NCBI GenBank assembly: GCA_963971425.1
Contig: OZ020514.1
Location: forward strand, 41,515,158 to 41,579,157
Direction: 5' to 3'
DNA length: 64,000 nucleotides
Source: Bryoerythrophyllum caledonicum
Taxonomy: Eukaryota > Streptophyta > Bryopsida > Pottiales > Pottiaceae
Below, piece after piece: positions 47,901-58,367 of this stretch (position 1 is the first letter of the stretch; the number at the start of each line of letters is the position of its first letter). Made by a program: the position numbers and the translations under genes. The notes beneath the pieces were generated by a model. The model saw only the letters and a list, made by a program, of their open reading frames with translations, searched no databases and had not been told where the DNA came from.

Positions 47901-48500
47901 CTCATAATTTCATCTTGATCCCCGATGAATACGTCAAATGTAGTAACGCCAATGTTTCCCTCCCCCAAAATACTATCCTGGAATGGCTCATCGGGTAGAG
48001 AGCAATTGACACGACCAGAGGCAATACGATTCCCATCATAGCCATAGCGACGAACCACCATTCCCACCCATTCTGCCTGAGGGACAAAAGGAGGGGTGCA
48101 AGTGGAACCGGATGTGTTGCCTATGTCCGGGCCCATCAAAGGATCCCTCGATTGCAACACTACTTGCGATGCCTCCCACAGAACCGTTCTACCTATCGAA
48201 TCCGCCAAGAGATACGCCTTCTTGCAACGGCCGAATAATAAGATTGCGCGCCTCATGAAATATCTCAGTAGGTCTAAGTAGAGACATCGCGACCATGGTG
48301 AGATTGATGTCGACACCAAGCCAATGCCCAGTGGGTATCGCTTCTATGAAAATTCCCTTCCCAACAGCGCCATGGTTTGAATAGCAAAGGGAAACTTCCA
48401 TGCCGAGGTTGAATTCATCACGCCAGTCAGTGTTGCTAGCGATACCATCTCCATACGTTGGATCAGCAAACACATCCGGCAATCCTTCACATGAGGACAT
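44954..48500 (-). pseudogene. DUF7869-type transposase-like gene, with a distinctive C-terminal module
   Basis: The N-terminus starts MSSCEGLPDVFADPTYGDGI (48500). Long open stretches follow (48319-47645: VRRYGYDGNRIASGRVNC, DPNAHLGGRPKAPYWF), then GTISAIINENANHMP (about 47340). The central part (46936-46385) reads CTLCDTLQQFISKSVKGSA, HDKMDIGKTAI and THGHGDGAYAHYS. The core at 46240-45806 is LYLQLDNSAKDN, a stop, NQFLMAFLSML, then EIQVGFLLVGHTYEDIDVYF, the D-N and GHT(H)EDID signature of DUF7869. The C-terminal module (45706-44954) reads EGFWPIHDW, NPWRDVVPGSWVLLRP, YGKFILQFWEP and CWTSTWVP, ending at TGA 44954-44956. At least four stops and shifts. DUF7869 proteins are suspected transposases, but no reaction has been shown as far as I know. 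Confidence 0.6.
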
Positions 48501-49890
48501 CGATGGATCCTTCGATCCTAATTTGAACCCGGTAATCTCAAAAATCTGCCTATGTACCTGATTAACTAGGTATCAGACCCAGGATCTTGCAATCAACGTA
48601 GGGACCGGAGGATCTCTCAATCTGTCGATCTTCCTTGGGTTCGGTCGATCAATGGATTGATATGTACGATTGGAGGATCCTTCGATCTCCACGGAACCTA
48701 TTGGGGTCTGCAAAAATTGGGATAGCTCTACGTAAGACTGTACAAAATATAAAAGGTGGTTGTACAGTAATCGCAACGAGACCAAATGATATATTACAAT
48801 ATATTGAACCAAGATGGAAGGTAGTGATCGAACGGGAATCACATTCATGGCATGATATTTCCAAGATCAATATTTTCTACTCTTTCACCTTATGATGTCA
48901 AACTTGGGGTGCATTAAATGAGGTTGAGTCATGTTTAGCAGTACATAATAGAATCAATATCCTACATACCCTACACAATAGTATCATAGCAAAATCCATT
49001 TGCAAAATGGCTAAATTTTATGTATGAATTATTTATGTTGCACACCATAGTTCACTTATCTAAGAACGTTGCAATTACCGGTAACAAGGGCGGTAACCTA
49101 AACCTTCAGTAAGCATCAGCCACTTGGGCAAAATATCCTACTCGCTATCGATATTTCTTTGGTCAACTTCTAACTAATACAAACAAACAGTCTCCTACGA
49201 AGAGAGAAATCCAAAAATGAATCAAGCGGACGATTTGCGAAACAAAGAGGACTGTTATATCAAACGAGGACACCCACATTCCCACCTGCCGCGCAAAATA
49301 CCAAAGACAATAGACTCAAGGCATTCAATGGTAGACGACAACAGTAAACCTGCTCAGGTGCATGGAATTGAAGCTCACGGAGTAGGACGAAGGCTACTTT
49401 GTCTAGAGGAGGACATAACTCAATACCTCACTCACTAACTGTCCAGTTCTTGAAGAAACAGGAAACCTCGCATCCAATTCTGACCTGAAATGAACAAGAG
49501 CCTCAAGACTGCAAGAATAAGCGCCCTCGTCTTTCAAAGTTGAGAGGGAAATTTGATGGTGATTCAATCTACTTCATTTTGGCGGGATGGGATTCACCAT
49601 CATTGTCTAGGTAGTGGATACCGGTTCTGTGCCTCTTGATAACTAATGATTCTAATTCGTACCTTGAAGTAAAAATGTGAGCAAAGGTGGAAAAAAAGAA
49701 TGACTAGTTCCTATGTTATCGCGGAAATGAGAACGTCGGATGATCATGGCGATCCTATGGTTAAAAAATTCAGATGAACATCGTACGGTTCAGAATGGAT
49801 ACGAGTCATGATCACCTAATATGCATAGGGACAAGGGTCTAAGGTCTAGTGTTTACCAAGTTAACGGTACATCAGCTTTAGGGCTTATGG
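48501..49890. other. Non-coding flank upstream of the DUF7869 gene
   Basis: GGATCCTTCGAT at 48505-48516 and 48675-48686 (a looser copy at 48609). Otherwise no gene seen. Confidence 0.45.
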
Positions 49891-50290
49891 TGCACGATAC
49901 GTCCCGATAAATAGGGTACATCATGTATACGGTTTAGGGTTTTGTAATCTGGGTTCAAGGTTCAAGGATTCATGCTTAGGGTTCAAAGTTCAGGATTCAA
50001 GGCTCAAAGTTCAAGGTTCAGGGTTTAGAGTTCCTTGCGTAGGGTTTAGAGCTTAGGGTGCAGGGTTCACAATTTAGGTATAAGGGTCTGCGATCTAGGT
50101 TGTAGGATCTACGATCTAGGTTGTAGGATCTACGATCTAGGTTGTAGGATCTACGATCTAGGTTCTAGGATCTACGATCTAGGTTCTAGGATCTACAATC
50201 TAGGTTCTAGGGTCTACGATCTAGCATTTGGGGTTAGGGTGTAGGGTCTATTCATTCGCTTGTATATCCATAGCCTCTACGACTTTTTTT
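49891..50290. repeat. Degenerate GGGTTCAAG/TTTAGGG-type simple-sequence tract
   Basis: Dense variants of (A)GGGTT(C/T)A(A/G)G and TAGGGTT. Too irregular to be an intact telomere array; it encloses the exact 21-bp repeat at 50092-50224. Confidence 0.7.
50092..50224. repeat. 21-bp tandem repeat, 6.3 copies (GATCTAGGTTNTAGGATCTA)
   Basis: Six consecutive 21-bp units, the first three identical, later ones with G-to-C and single other changes. GATCTA is repeated in inverted form within each unit, so single strands can fold. Confidence 0.9.
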
Positions 50291-51775
50291 TTTGGTCCAA
50301 ATTTTTTCATAAATTCCATGGACTTGTGAGGTAGGCCAAAATGTGGTGGAACTTGTTTAAAACACTTGTTCAGAATTGCATTGGCAATAAAAATTAATTA
50401 CGTCTTTGAGCTCCGAGATTTAAAGCTACCAAAGCATTGTGCATTATATTTAATATGGATGATGTGCATGGTAATAACTTAAATGCTCAATGAGAAAAAT
50501 ATATCTTCATGTGGACTATTAAAGAGTTTGTTGACGTCGTTCAATAAATTATAGTTATTTGAATAACATTATTACACAGAAGTTACTAGAACAATGTTGC
50601 ATTTTCAAAAAAATTGTACAAGGAATACAAATGATAATATTTGCGATACATAACATTAATCAAATTTAAGTGATTTGATTTGCCTACATAATGTCAAAAA
50701 TTCTTGATGTCCTAAACATTGAAAAATAATTCATGTCTTTAATTTCTAATAGCCTTCATTGTTTCATCTTAAATCTACCAAGCATTGTTGATACAATGTT
50801 ACTAATTTGTGAAATCAAAATTTTAATGAATGAGAATGTTATACACAATAATAGAGTCGTATAATAATTCGCACTACCCAAAATCAAAATCCAATACCAA
50901 TGTGTCAAACATGATGTTAGTTTCTTATTCGCCAATTGTAGATGTAGAGGAGTGGTATAGCGTATTCAAAACAACTATGCAAGGAGTGGGGGTTAAAAAA
51001 TTGCCAACACACGTTTTATTTTTTTGTAAACTTAATGTGTTTTAGATTGATAATCCATATGGTGAATAGGAAGGTTCATACCACATATTGTTGTGGAAAA
51101 AAGAAATAAATACAAATAACCGATATTTAACAAAATGTGGACAAAATGATCAATTGTGGACCAAATTAGATACTTGTGACGACCCTAAGCACCTACTAGA
51201 TTGTCCTAAAATATACAACAATTATTTGTATGGGTGAAGGATATTTAGAATCTACATAGGATTGTTAAAATGTCACGTGACTTCTCTTCTCGGTGGGCAG
51301 CCGACCATGAGGGTGCGTTGACGACCTTTACTCTTCGCCTTTCGTAATAATCGGAATAGTACTATGTACCATAGAGATATAGTAGGAGGAATTCAAATGC
51401 AAGTGTCGGCGGGCAAGCGAGACGTATTGTTCAAGGATAGGGTGAAACAAACCGTGATGGATGATGGCGTCATGCACAAAGTCCGCGATCATGATCGTAA
51501 AATTCTTTTGAATAAAGGGCTAAAATCCTGCGACTATTGGAGACATGCATTGGATAGGGGATAATGGTTTGTAAGCACAAGGAGGCTGGATATGATTAGA
51601 AATGAGCTTCATACAAAACAATGAAGCCATTGATTGACAACACTTTGACAAACAAAAACGATTACATATATGAGAAATAGTCAAAATGTTTTCACATGTT
51701 GTCTCTAGTGTATAGCCGCAGTCAACGGGTAGCCGACAAGAACGCTCTCTTCTTTCTAAAAAGAGACCTCGCCAT
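50291..51775. other. AT-rich non-coding interval
   Basis: No gene. A CGGTGGGCAGCCGACC motif lies at 51290-51310 and CGGCGGGCAAGCGA at 51402-51416. ORFs here are short and featureless. Confidence 0.4.
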
Positions 51776-54700
51776 CTAATAACCAAGAATAGTACCAACA
51801 GTGCGATCTGACAACAATTGAGTCCTATCATAAGGATTAAACAACAATCCATCGGCTGGCAGCCCATGAAATAAGAACCAGTCCTCATCTCCACAATTGA
51901 CTAAGATACCACCAGCCTCCAGAGTTGCAATCGTAGCGCTCGCTGCCTCAGGCGGAATAAGGTGAGAGCTAGGAGGGCCTTTCTTAGTGAGCGACAAATA
52001 GCGGTGCGAGTAAAGAACAATTTTGCATTTTTGTACCTCTGAAAGACAAGGTACCCTTTGCCATCTCCTGGTCCAGCATTCCCTTGCGACAATCTTCTTT
52101 GATTCCTTCTTCCCTGACATGGGCATCCACCATTCGACTTTGAAATTCCCGTAGCAATCTCCGGGAGTCAGATTAACGCATTCAAGACCTCGGCCCATCC
52201 ACATGGGAAGGTAATGACCGTTGCAAGGACGGCAGAGGACGAAATCACCAAGTAAAATGTCTCGAAATGGATTGAACGACAGCTTTGGATAGCTCAATTT
52301 AGGCCACAAAAAGGATATGTGTCGGAGTCATCCTCAGGGGTAATGTCTCGAATTCCAATGACGTCATCGGGCCACGTAGAGCCGCGAGCATGATCGCGAA
52401 TCCAGTTTGAAGTTGGCCAAAACCCTTCCTGGAGAGACTCTCCGTTTGGTGGCAGGGGACCAGAAATAAGTTGATGGATACGCTCCCAGTACAAATTGTA
52501 GGGGGCCATATGCGCTGCATAACGCTTGTCTCGGGACATGCCGGTCTTCCAGAACTCAATATATTTGGCAATTCCGTTCTTGATGAAGGATTGCTTCTCG
52601 TTGACTCCAGTGGCCCAAGCAACCTCCTTCTCAAGGTTTCATTTGTTCTGATTAACTTGGACATCTCCCTAGAGGGGTTTAAATAGGAATGACTTTAGAT
52701 CTCTAACACATAGGCGTGGATTTCCGTGGCTCACGATGTCCTCAAGCTCGTGCGCAACCCGAACTTCGTGACAGACACTATACTCATCTACAACATCGCT
52801 ACAGCTGAGGGCATACTTCTCTAACGCCGCATGAAACTCCGCTGGAGCTAGGGTGGTACTTGGAGTAATCCTGTTGTACCTCCCTTTGAGGTAGGCCTTC
52901 CCCGGATCACTAAACTCCAGCTCGCGTTTGATGTTCATGATGGTTTCGTCGCTGATACCCTTCTCTTCTGCCAACTGCATGTATTCTTCAACCGCCCAAG
53001 GTGAGTAGGTGTTATCGCCAGCCTTCTTCAACGGATACTTCCGGAACATCAGCATGAGCTCATTCTTGATGATGTATTCCATCTTCTTATCCTGACACCA
53101 GGATTTCAACGAAACTCCTTCTACCTCCTTGTTGCGCCCCCCCGTTACGTTCAAGTATACCTTCTTCGCAAGGATTTCATGAGCAAGCTTCATGGATTCC
53201 TCCTCCCGGAGGCCGAGAATGTGTTGAAGGTCGTGGAGGATGAGGTCCTGTTGAGGAATTTTGAGGATGTTCTCGGGCTTTTTCCCATCCTCACCAATCA
53301 GGTTGCCCCGATCCCATGCGTCGAAGACTTCCTGCCACTTGTTGTAAATATTGTCTGGTGCAAAGACAAGCGGCAGCTTCAATGTGTCCATCTTGGAGTC
53401 CTTACCCAACAATGTTGCAAGGTACTCCTTGGAGAACTCTTGCACAATGACATAGAACACATTTACATGAGCTCAACTACAATGTTGTTGGCTGGCCGCC
53501 GACGAAACATAATCAATAATTTAATTCTGCCATGCCCATGAGATTGTCAATAATGGAGAGAAAAATTTCTGAGTGAAGTGACACAGTACCTTTCATTTCT
53601 TGTAGTTGGTCCTTTTGTCGAGCCGACCAAGCTCGATCCACTTATCACTCATCTTTCGGAGCTGCGACACGAAGGTCGCCTCCGCTTTCTTGTCTTTGAT
53701 TTTGAGGTTCAAGAGGTTGGAGATCTTCACGAGGTTTTCCGGAAAACCTCCACTTATAGTGTACTCCATCAAGCACACCCTCGACATCCATGGGTGCTGG
53801 AATCCTTGGCAGAACAAGCTCGATCCCGTGCAGCTCCCTCCCATTTTCTTTCGTTCTCGGAGGACTTTGTAGAGGAACACAGTACAAAGGCAGCTTGGCC
53901 CGCCATGGTCCCAATCGTCTATAGAATAGAACGAGTTGTTTAGTGCGCTTCACGGTAATGGGTCTGTACTTCATCAAGTCAGGAGCAACCCGGATTTTTG
54001 CGGAGGAAATCTTTGCTAGGAGCGTATTTTGCCCGAATGGATAACAGGCGCTAAGACCATCCTCTAAAGCCTTGTACATGATGTCCAGCTCTGACCACTC
54101 GTCTTGACCGACAGGTGGTTGGCAAATGAAAGGGCATCGGCCACGGACTTCACCTTCGGCTCCTTCTTTGACGCCCTCTATTTGACCACCTTCAAACTCA
54201 ACTCTCCGGTGTCGGGAGTTCCAGCAACTTCAGTCATAGCGTCGCTAGCCCCTTTTTTGGAGTTCTTGGGCTTCCTCATCGTCTTTGACTTTGAGGCCGT
54301 CATGATCTTGGCCTTGGAGTTTTCCGCGTCCCTGAGGTCTTTCGCTTCTCCAAAACAAGTAAGCAAATCCGTCTTGTCTTCAGGAGTCACGCCGAGGAAC
54401 TGCATCCCGCTCTCCTGAGTAGTAATGCATAGCTCTTCAGTGCAGGTCATCCAGGGAATTCAAACTGCGATGATGTCCGGATTTTTGTTAGCCATTTTGA
54501 CCTTCACCTGAATTAGGAATCGCACTTTCGACTCGTCCTCCTGGTCCTCTTTCATGTCAAGCACGGACACCAAGCTCTCACCTACGAATGTTTTTGAGTT
54601 GTGGTTCCCGTTGATACCCAACTCGGCAATGACCTCCTTTCTCCAGGTGATGCCCCACGACGATAACTGTGGGTGAACTTCACATGTGACTCGTGGCTTG

Positions 54701-54792
54701 TTGTCATCCGGCTAGCCCACATCCACTTTAAGGTCCACAACACTGCCAATGAGCCACTTCGGCTTATTTGGAACTACTGTCCTACGCGACAT
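51776..54792 (-). pseudogene. Unrecognised gene sharing the C-terminal module of the DUF7869 gene
   Basis: ATG at 54792 starts MSRRTVVPNKPKWLIGSVVD, followed by a TAG and later shifts. Readable parts are NHNSKTFVGESLVSVLDMKE (about 54610), a basic low-complexity region (54370-54240), PDLMKYRPITVKRTKQLVLF (about 53965) and an open 263-codon frame (53460-52669: NIYNKWQEVFDAWDRGN, QQDLILHDLQHILGLREEES). The same frame continues, after two stops, into KQSFIKNGIAKYIEFWKTG, PLPP, EGFWP. After a shift near 52300 it gives NPFRDILLGDFVLCRP, WMGRG, YGNFKVEWWMP and CWTRRW, ending at 51776. This last part parallels 45706-45000. No GHTHED core is present. A GC-rich 21-bp array lies upstream (55190-55610). 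Function unknown. Confidence 0.5.
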
Positions 54793-55022
54793 AAAGAAAG
54801 ATCAAACCACCTGCCAAAGACTTCATCGGCGGGCCGCTGATGACCATAGTGACAAGTGTACACTATATAGAAGGATAATTGGAGACACTATGACTTGGGT
54901 AACCTCACTATACACTTTGCTTATCACCTCTGTGCGATAGACCTAAAAAAACAAAGGCTTTACTAGATGGAACTTAGCATTCATCGGCGGGCCGCCGACG
55001 GACACAGTCACCAGGGTTGTTT
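54793..55022. other. Upstream region with CGGCGGGCCGCCGAC-type motifs
   Basis: Motifs at 54824-54841 and 54983-54998. TATATA at 54864-54869 reads as a possible TATA box on the minus strand, about 72 bp before the ATG at 54792; this is weak. Confidence 0.35.
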
Positions 55023-55100
55023 GGTCGTCCGTTCGTCCGGTAGTGTCCGTCCGTCCGGCTGTCCGTCTAGTAGGGGCTGTTGTCCGTCCGATAAGGGTCA
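55023..55100. repeat. GTCC/GTCCGT simple repeat
   Basis: GTCCGTTCGTCCGG, GTCCGTCCGTCCGG, GTCCGTCT and GTCCGTCCGA in close succession. Confidence 0.75.
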
Positions 55101-55189
55101 ACCTTGGTTTGACCATGATTCGAGGTAAATCAATTTACCCACTGCCACAAAGGCGACTACGTAGCTGACACGTCGTCAACAGGGTCGCC

Positions 55190-55610
55190 CATGTGCAGAC
55201 AGGGCAGCGGGCGCGTGAAGGGGGCGGGCGCGTACGGAGATGGGCCGGGCACATGCAGAGAGGGTCGGGCGCGTGCGAAGATCGGCCAGGCGCGCACTGA
55301 AAAGGCCGGCGCATACAGAGGAGGACCAGGCGCGTACCGTTTTGGGCCGGGCGCATACATGGGTAGATCAGGCGCGTACCGTGAAGGGCTGGGCGCGTGC
55401 AAGGAGGACCGCGCGCGTACTGCAAGTGGCCGTGCGCGCGTGGTGAAGGGCCGGGCGCATACTTGGAGGGGCTGGCGCGTCCGACCAAGGTCGCGCGCGT
55501 TTGTGGAGGGGTTGGGCGCGTTCGTGGAGGGAACTGGGCCGGGCGCGTGGCCTTTGGGGTCGCGTGCGTACGAGTATTGAATTCAGGGGTCGCGCGCGCT
55601 CTCTCACTTC
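55190..55610 (-). promoter_or_regulatory. GC-rich array A, about 19 units of about 21 bp
   Basis: On the plus strand each unit is GGGCCGGGCGCGTAC-like, i.e. CGCGCCCGGCCC on the minus strand. The 7-codon periodicity of the frame at 55191-55580 (G-A-Y-x-x-G-P) shows the 21-bp spacing directly. It lies upstream of the minus-strand gene starting at 54792 and downstream of the kinase 3' end. The ORFs through it are by-products of the period being divisible by three. Regulatory role is inferred from the shared placement of four arrays. Confidence 0.6.
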
Positions 55611-55778
55611 TTAATATGCATGAGCTTCATGTCGCAATGTGTATGAAAAATGTTAATATTTTATTTATCACGAGATGGGCAAAAAGCACCGTCACATCAC
55701 AATGCTATTACATATTGCAAAATGATCAACAATTGAAACTTTCACAATCAATACGCTAAGTCAAAATTTCTATACCTC

Positions 55779-57349
55779 TTAGCGGAAGCAAGCGTCCGGA
55801 ACTTCAAAGTTGAATGGTTTGGCCATTACCTCGTCAACCACTTTGCAGAGTGTTGGACATTTGAGGCGATCTCGCTCCAATAATTTCTCGATCTTCACTT
55901 GAAAAGCTATGTAGTTGACGGTTGATTTGAAGAATGTTGAGTCAGATTCTTTCTCCCAAATCGCTCTAGCCATCCACCCAACAGAGTACGAATCGGCGAG
56001 CTGGGTGTATTGGTGTCGCCGCTGCATCACATCCAATGCCGTTTCCGAATTTTGTGGGCCGAATTTGTAAAATAACTCTGGAGCTACCAAATGTCGTCTA
56101 CGGCGTTGATTGTCAAGCTCCGTGTCCGTCCGGAATCCATATTTTGATGGCTCTTCGTGTGATACTCGGCTCGCAATTCCCCAATCACAAACACCAATGA
56201 AGACGGATCTTGGTTTCTCTAGAGGAAAGTGGAGAAGCACGTTTGTGGGAGCGATGTCATTGTGAATGACATTTGCCTTGTGGACTTGGGCCATGGTGCA
56301 CATCAAAGCCCAGGCTGTCTCTATTCTTCCGGAAGGCTAAGATTTGTGTTGTATCCTTCACCAAAATATATGGAGTTGGAAGGATTGAATTGCTCGAAGC
56401 CGCCGGATTTGCCTTTGAATCGACGGTTTTAAAATGGGCCCAGCTACCACCATTCCACCACAATGTGTACGCCTCCATATTCTTCGTATTCACCGCCCAA
56501 AACTTTATAACTCCTGGGTGTGCAACATGACATATCATGGCCTCGTCAGACCGTTGTCTAAATTTTCCTTCGGATGAGACGCCGTTGGCATTTTCCCGGC
56601 AAACTCCATGTATGCTGAAATGGCTCGCACACCCACAATGCAGACCTTCCGAACCTTTTCGTATCCACCAACGGCGTCATATCCAGAAAGTCCATAAACT
56701 CCAATATCTTCTGGAAAGAATTGCACGCTGTGCAACATATGCGCCTCCATGGCTGACTTCATCGCTTGTTCATTCCAAGGCATACCTCTCGTACGAGAGC
56801 TTGAAAACCTGCCAATGGTGGATTTCACACCTTCGAGGAACTTGCAGAGTTCCAAGTCTCGTGGTTGATGCTGGCCCCCGCGAGGTTTTTTCACCTCACA
56901 ATTGAATACATGCGATGCATTACTCGTGCATTGAGTGATTACTCTCTCCATGAATGAGGCATAGTGATACATGCCATATGCATCCTTGAACGATTCAAAA
57001 CTCTCCAGAGCACGCTCGAATTTTGACCGGAGGTCGGCCTATAGGCACATGATTCCTGGCTCTCCCTTCTTCAAATAAACTTGACGGAATCGCACCACGT
57101 CAATTTCACACCATCGACTGTAGTATTGTATTGCCACACCTCGAAGAAATGCGGTATACCCTTTGGTGGATAACCGGCATCCTTCTCGTGCGCAGACATT
57201 TTTTACTTCGCCCTCTTCGACGGTACCTTCGGTGCATCAGAAGGATTGCGGCTCGACTCTGCAACGCTAGTAGGTGGAAGCTCAGATGCATCTGGAGCAT
57301 CTAAATCAACATATGCGGGCCACTTTCCAGTATTACGATCACTGGCCAT
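55779..57349 (-). pseudogene. Aberrant protein kinase (HND catalytic loop, DWG)
   Basis: ATG at 57349 starts MASDRNTGKWPAYVDLDAPD; a TAA follows after about 48 codons. Then come PPKGIPHFFEVWQYNTTVDG, a shift, and the frame 56972-56535. That frame has a glycine loop GGYEKVRKV (third Gly is Glu), the likely ATP lysine in YMEFAGKM, and a stop. After a further shift, HVAHPGVIKFWAVNTKNMEA (from about 56530) gives the beta-4/5 region. The frame 56306-55779 supplies the catalytic loop VIHNDIAPTNVLL, GVCDWGIASRV (DWG for DFG), VAPELF (APE) and ADSYSVGWMARAIW. So all kinase landmarks occur in order within one disrupted gene. Substrate unknown. It starts 0.2 kb from GC array B, divergent from the gene at 58368. 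Confidence 0.65.
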
Positions 57350-57548
57350 TGCAATGATCACAACCCTACACAAACTAGAATTTTATAAAAAAAAACATAC
57401 CTCCCCCGGTCCCAATGTGTGGTGGCCCCTTCTTAGTTCCTAGCAAAGTACGAATAGTACTAGGACAAGGAGCCACTTGAGAGGAGCCTATGTGATTGAT
57501 ATTAGAATCTGTTCCATTTGTAGTGAAATGGAAAACCCTGACCTCGCA
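57350..57548. other. Short spacer before GC array B
   Basis: Kinase 5' flank; no motif beyond an A-run at 57387-57395. Confidence 0.3.
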
Positions 57549-58075
57549 TGCGCGTCCGCATGCGCCTGACCAAGACGCCACGCGCCCGGCCCTCCAGCAA
57601 GCGCGCCCGGCCCTCCAGCAAATGCGCCCTATCCTCCAACGTTTGCGCCCGGCCCTCCAACGTTCGCGCCGGGCCCTCCAGAGAACGCGCCCGGCCCGTT
57701 TCCGTACGCGCCCCGCCTCCAAACGAATGCGTCCAACTTGTTCCCGCACGCGCCCGGCCTGTTCCCGCACGAATAGAGCCTGTTCCAGCACGCACTCGGC
57801 TTGTTCCCGTACGAATAGAGCCTGTTCCCGCACGCGCCCGGCCGTTTCTGCTCGGGCCCAGCCCGTTCTCGCACGCGCCTAGTCCGTTTCCGTTCGCACC
57901 CAGCTCGTTCCCGCACACGCGCGGCCCTAGTGTCCACTCGCCTGACCGTGGATCCTACGCGCAAGGCCTCAAACCCTACGCCCGAGACCTCGAATTGTAC
58001 ACGGGAGACCCAGCGTACGCGCCCGGTCCCCATACGGCATGCGCGCGTTCCCCATGCCGCGTGCGCGCCTGACCC
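57549..58075 (+). promoter_or_regulatory. GC-rich array B, about 25 units of 21 bp
   Basis: Consecutive units with core CGCGCCCGGCCC followed by TCCAGC, TCCAAC or GTTCCCGCA. From about 57580 to 57920 nearly every unit is exactly 21 bp, then looser TACGCG units run to 58075. It ends 6 bp before a TATA box (58081) and lies between the divergent kinase (57349) and coiled-coil gene (58368). Confidence 0.65.
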
Positions 58076-58080
58076 ACTAG

Positions 58081-58087
58081 TATAAAT
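58081..58087 (+). promoter_or_regulatory. TATA box (TATAAAT)
   Basis: Directly after array B and 281 bp upstream of the ATG at 58368. It is followed by CGCGCGCGCC and CAACCCATCT. Confidence 0.5.
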
Positions 58088-58367
58088 GGTCGCGCGCGCC
58101 CAACCCATCTCACAAACTCCAATTGGAAATCGTGGCCTTCAACTATCTTTTTAAGGTGGCTGATTGCCTGATCTTCGATTGGGGCTCCAGATTTGCACAC
58201 ATCCATACGACGTATTGCATCACTGCATCGATCCTTGTTCGAATTAATTAACATTGCTACCTTGGATTATTTTGAAATCCAAGGTGGTAATTTTCATTAG
58301 TTTTTTCTTAGTTAGAGCTTAGCGTAGTTAACGAATATTTTGGTAGATTTTTTTACAGTGTTCGGCT

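Noticed and set aside
49891-50290. Telomere or interstitial telomere array
   Set aside because: TTTAGGG-like words are scattered and irregular, with no run of perfect repeats.
55191-55607. Long Gly/Ala/Arg-repeat ORFs on both strands over array A
   Set aside because: The repeat period (21 bp) is divisible by three and the DNA is GC-rich, so all frames stay open. These are by-products of the array, not proteins.
57549-58075. CRISPR array
   Set aside because: Units follow each other without unique spacers, there are no cas genes, and the setting is eukaryotic.
57496-58108. Arg/Pro-repeat ORFs on both strands over array B
   Set aside because: Same reason as array A: overlapping ORFs in several frames follow from a 21-bp stop-free repeat.
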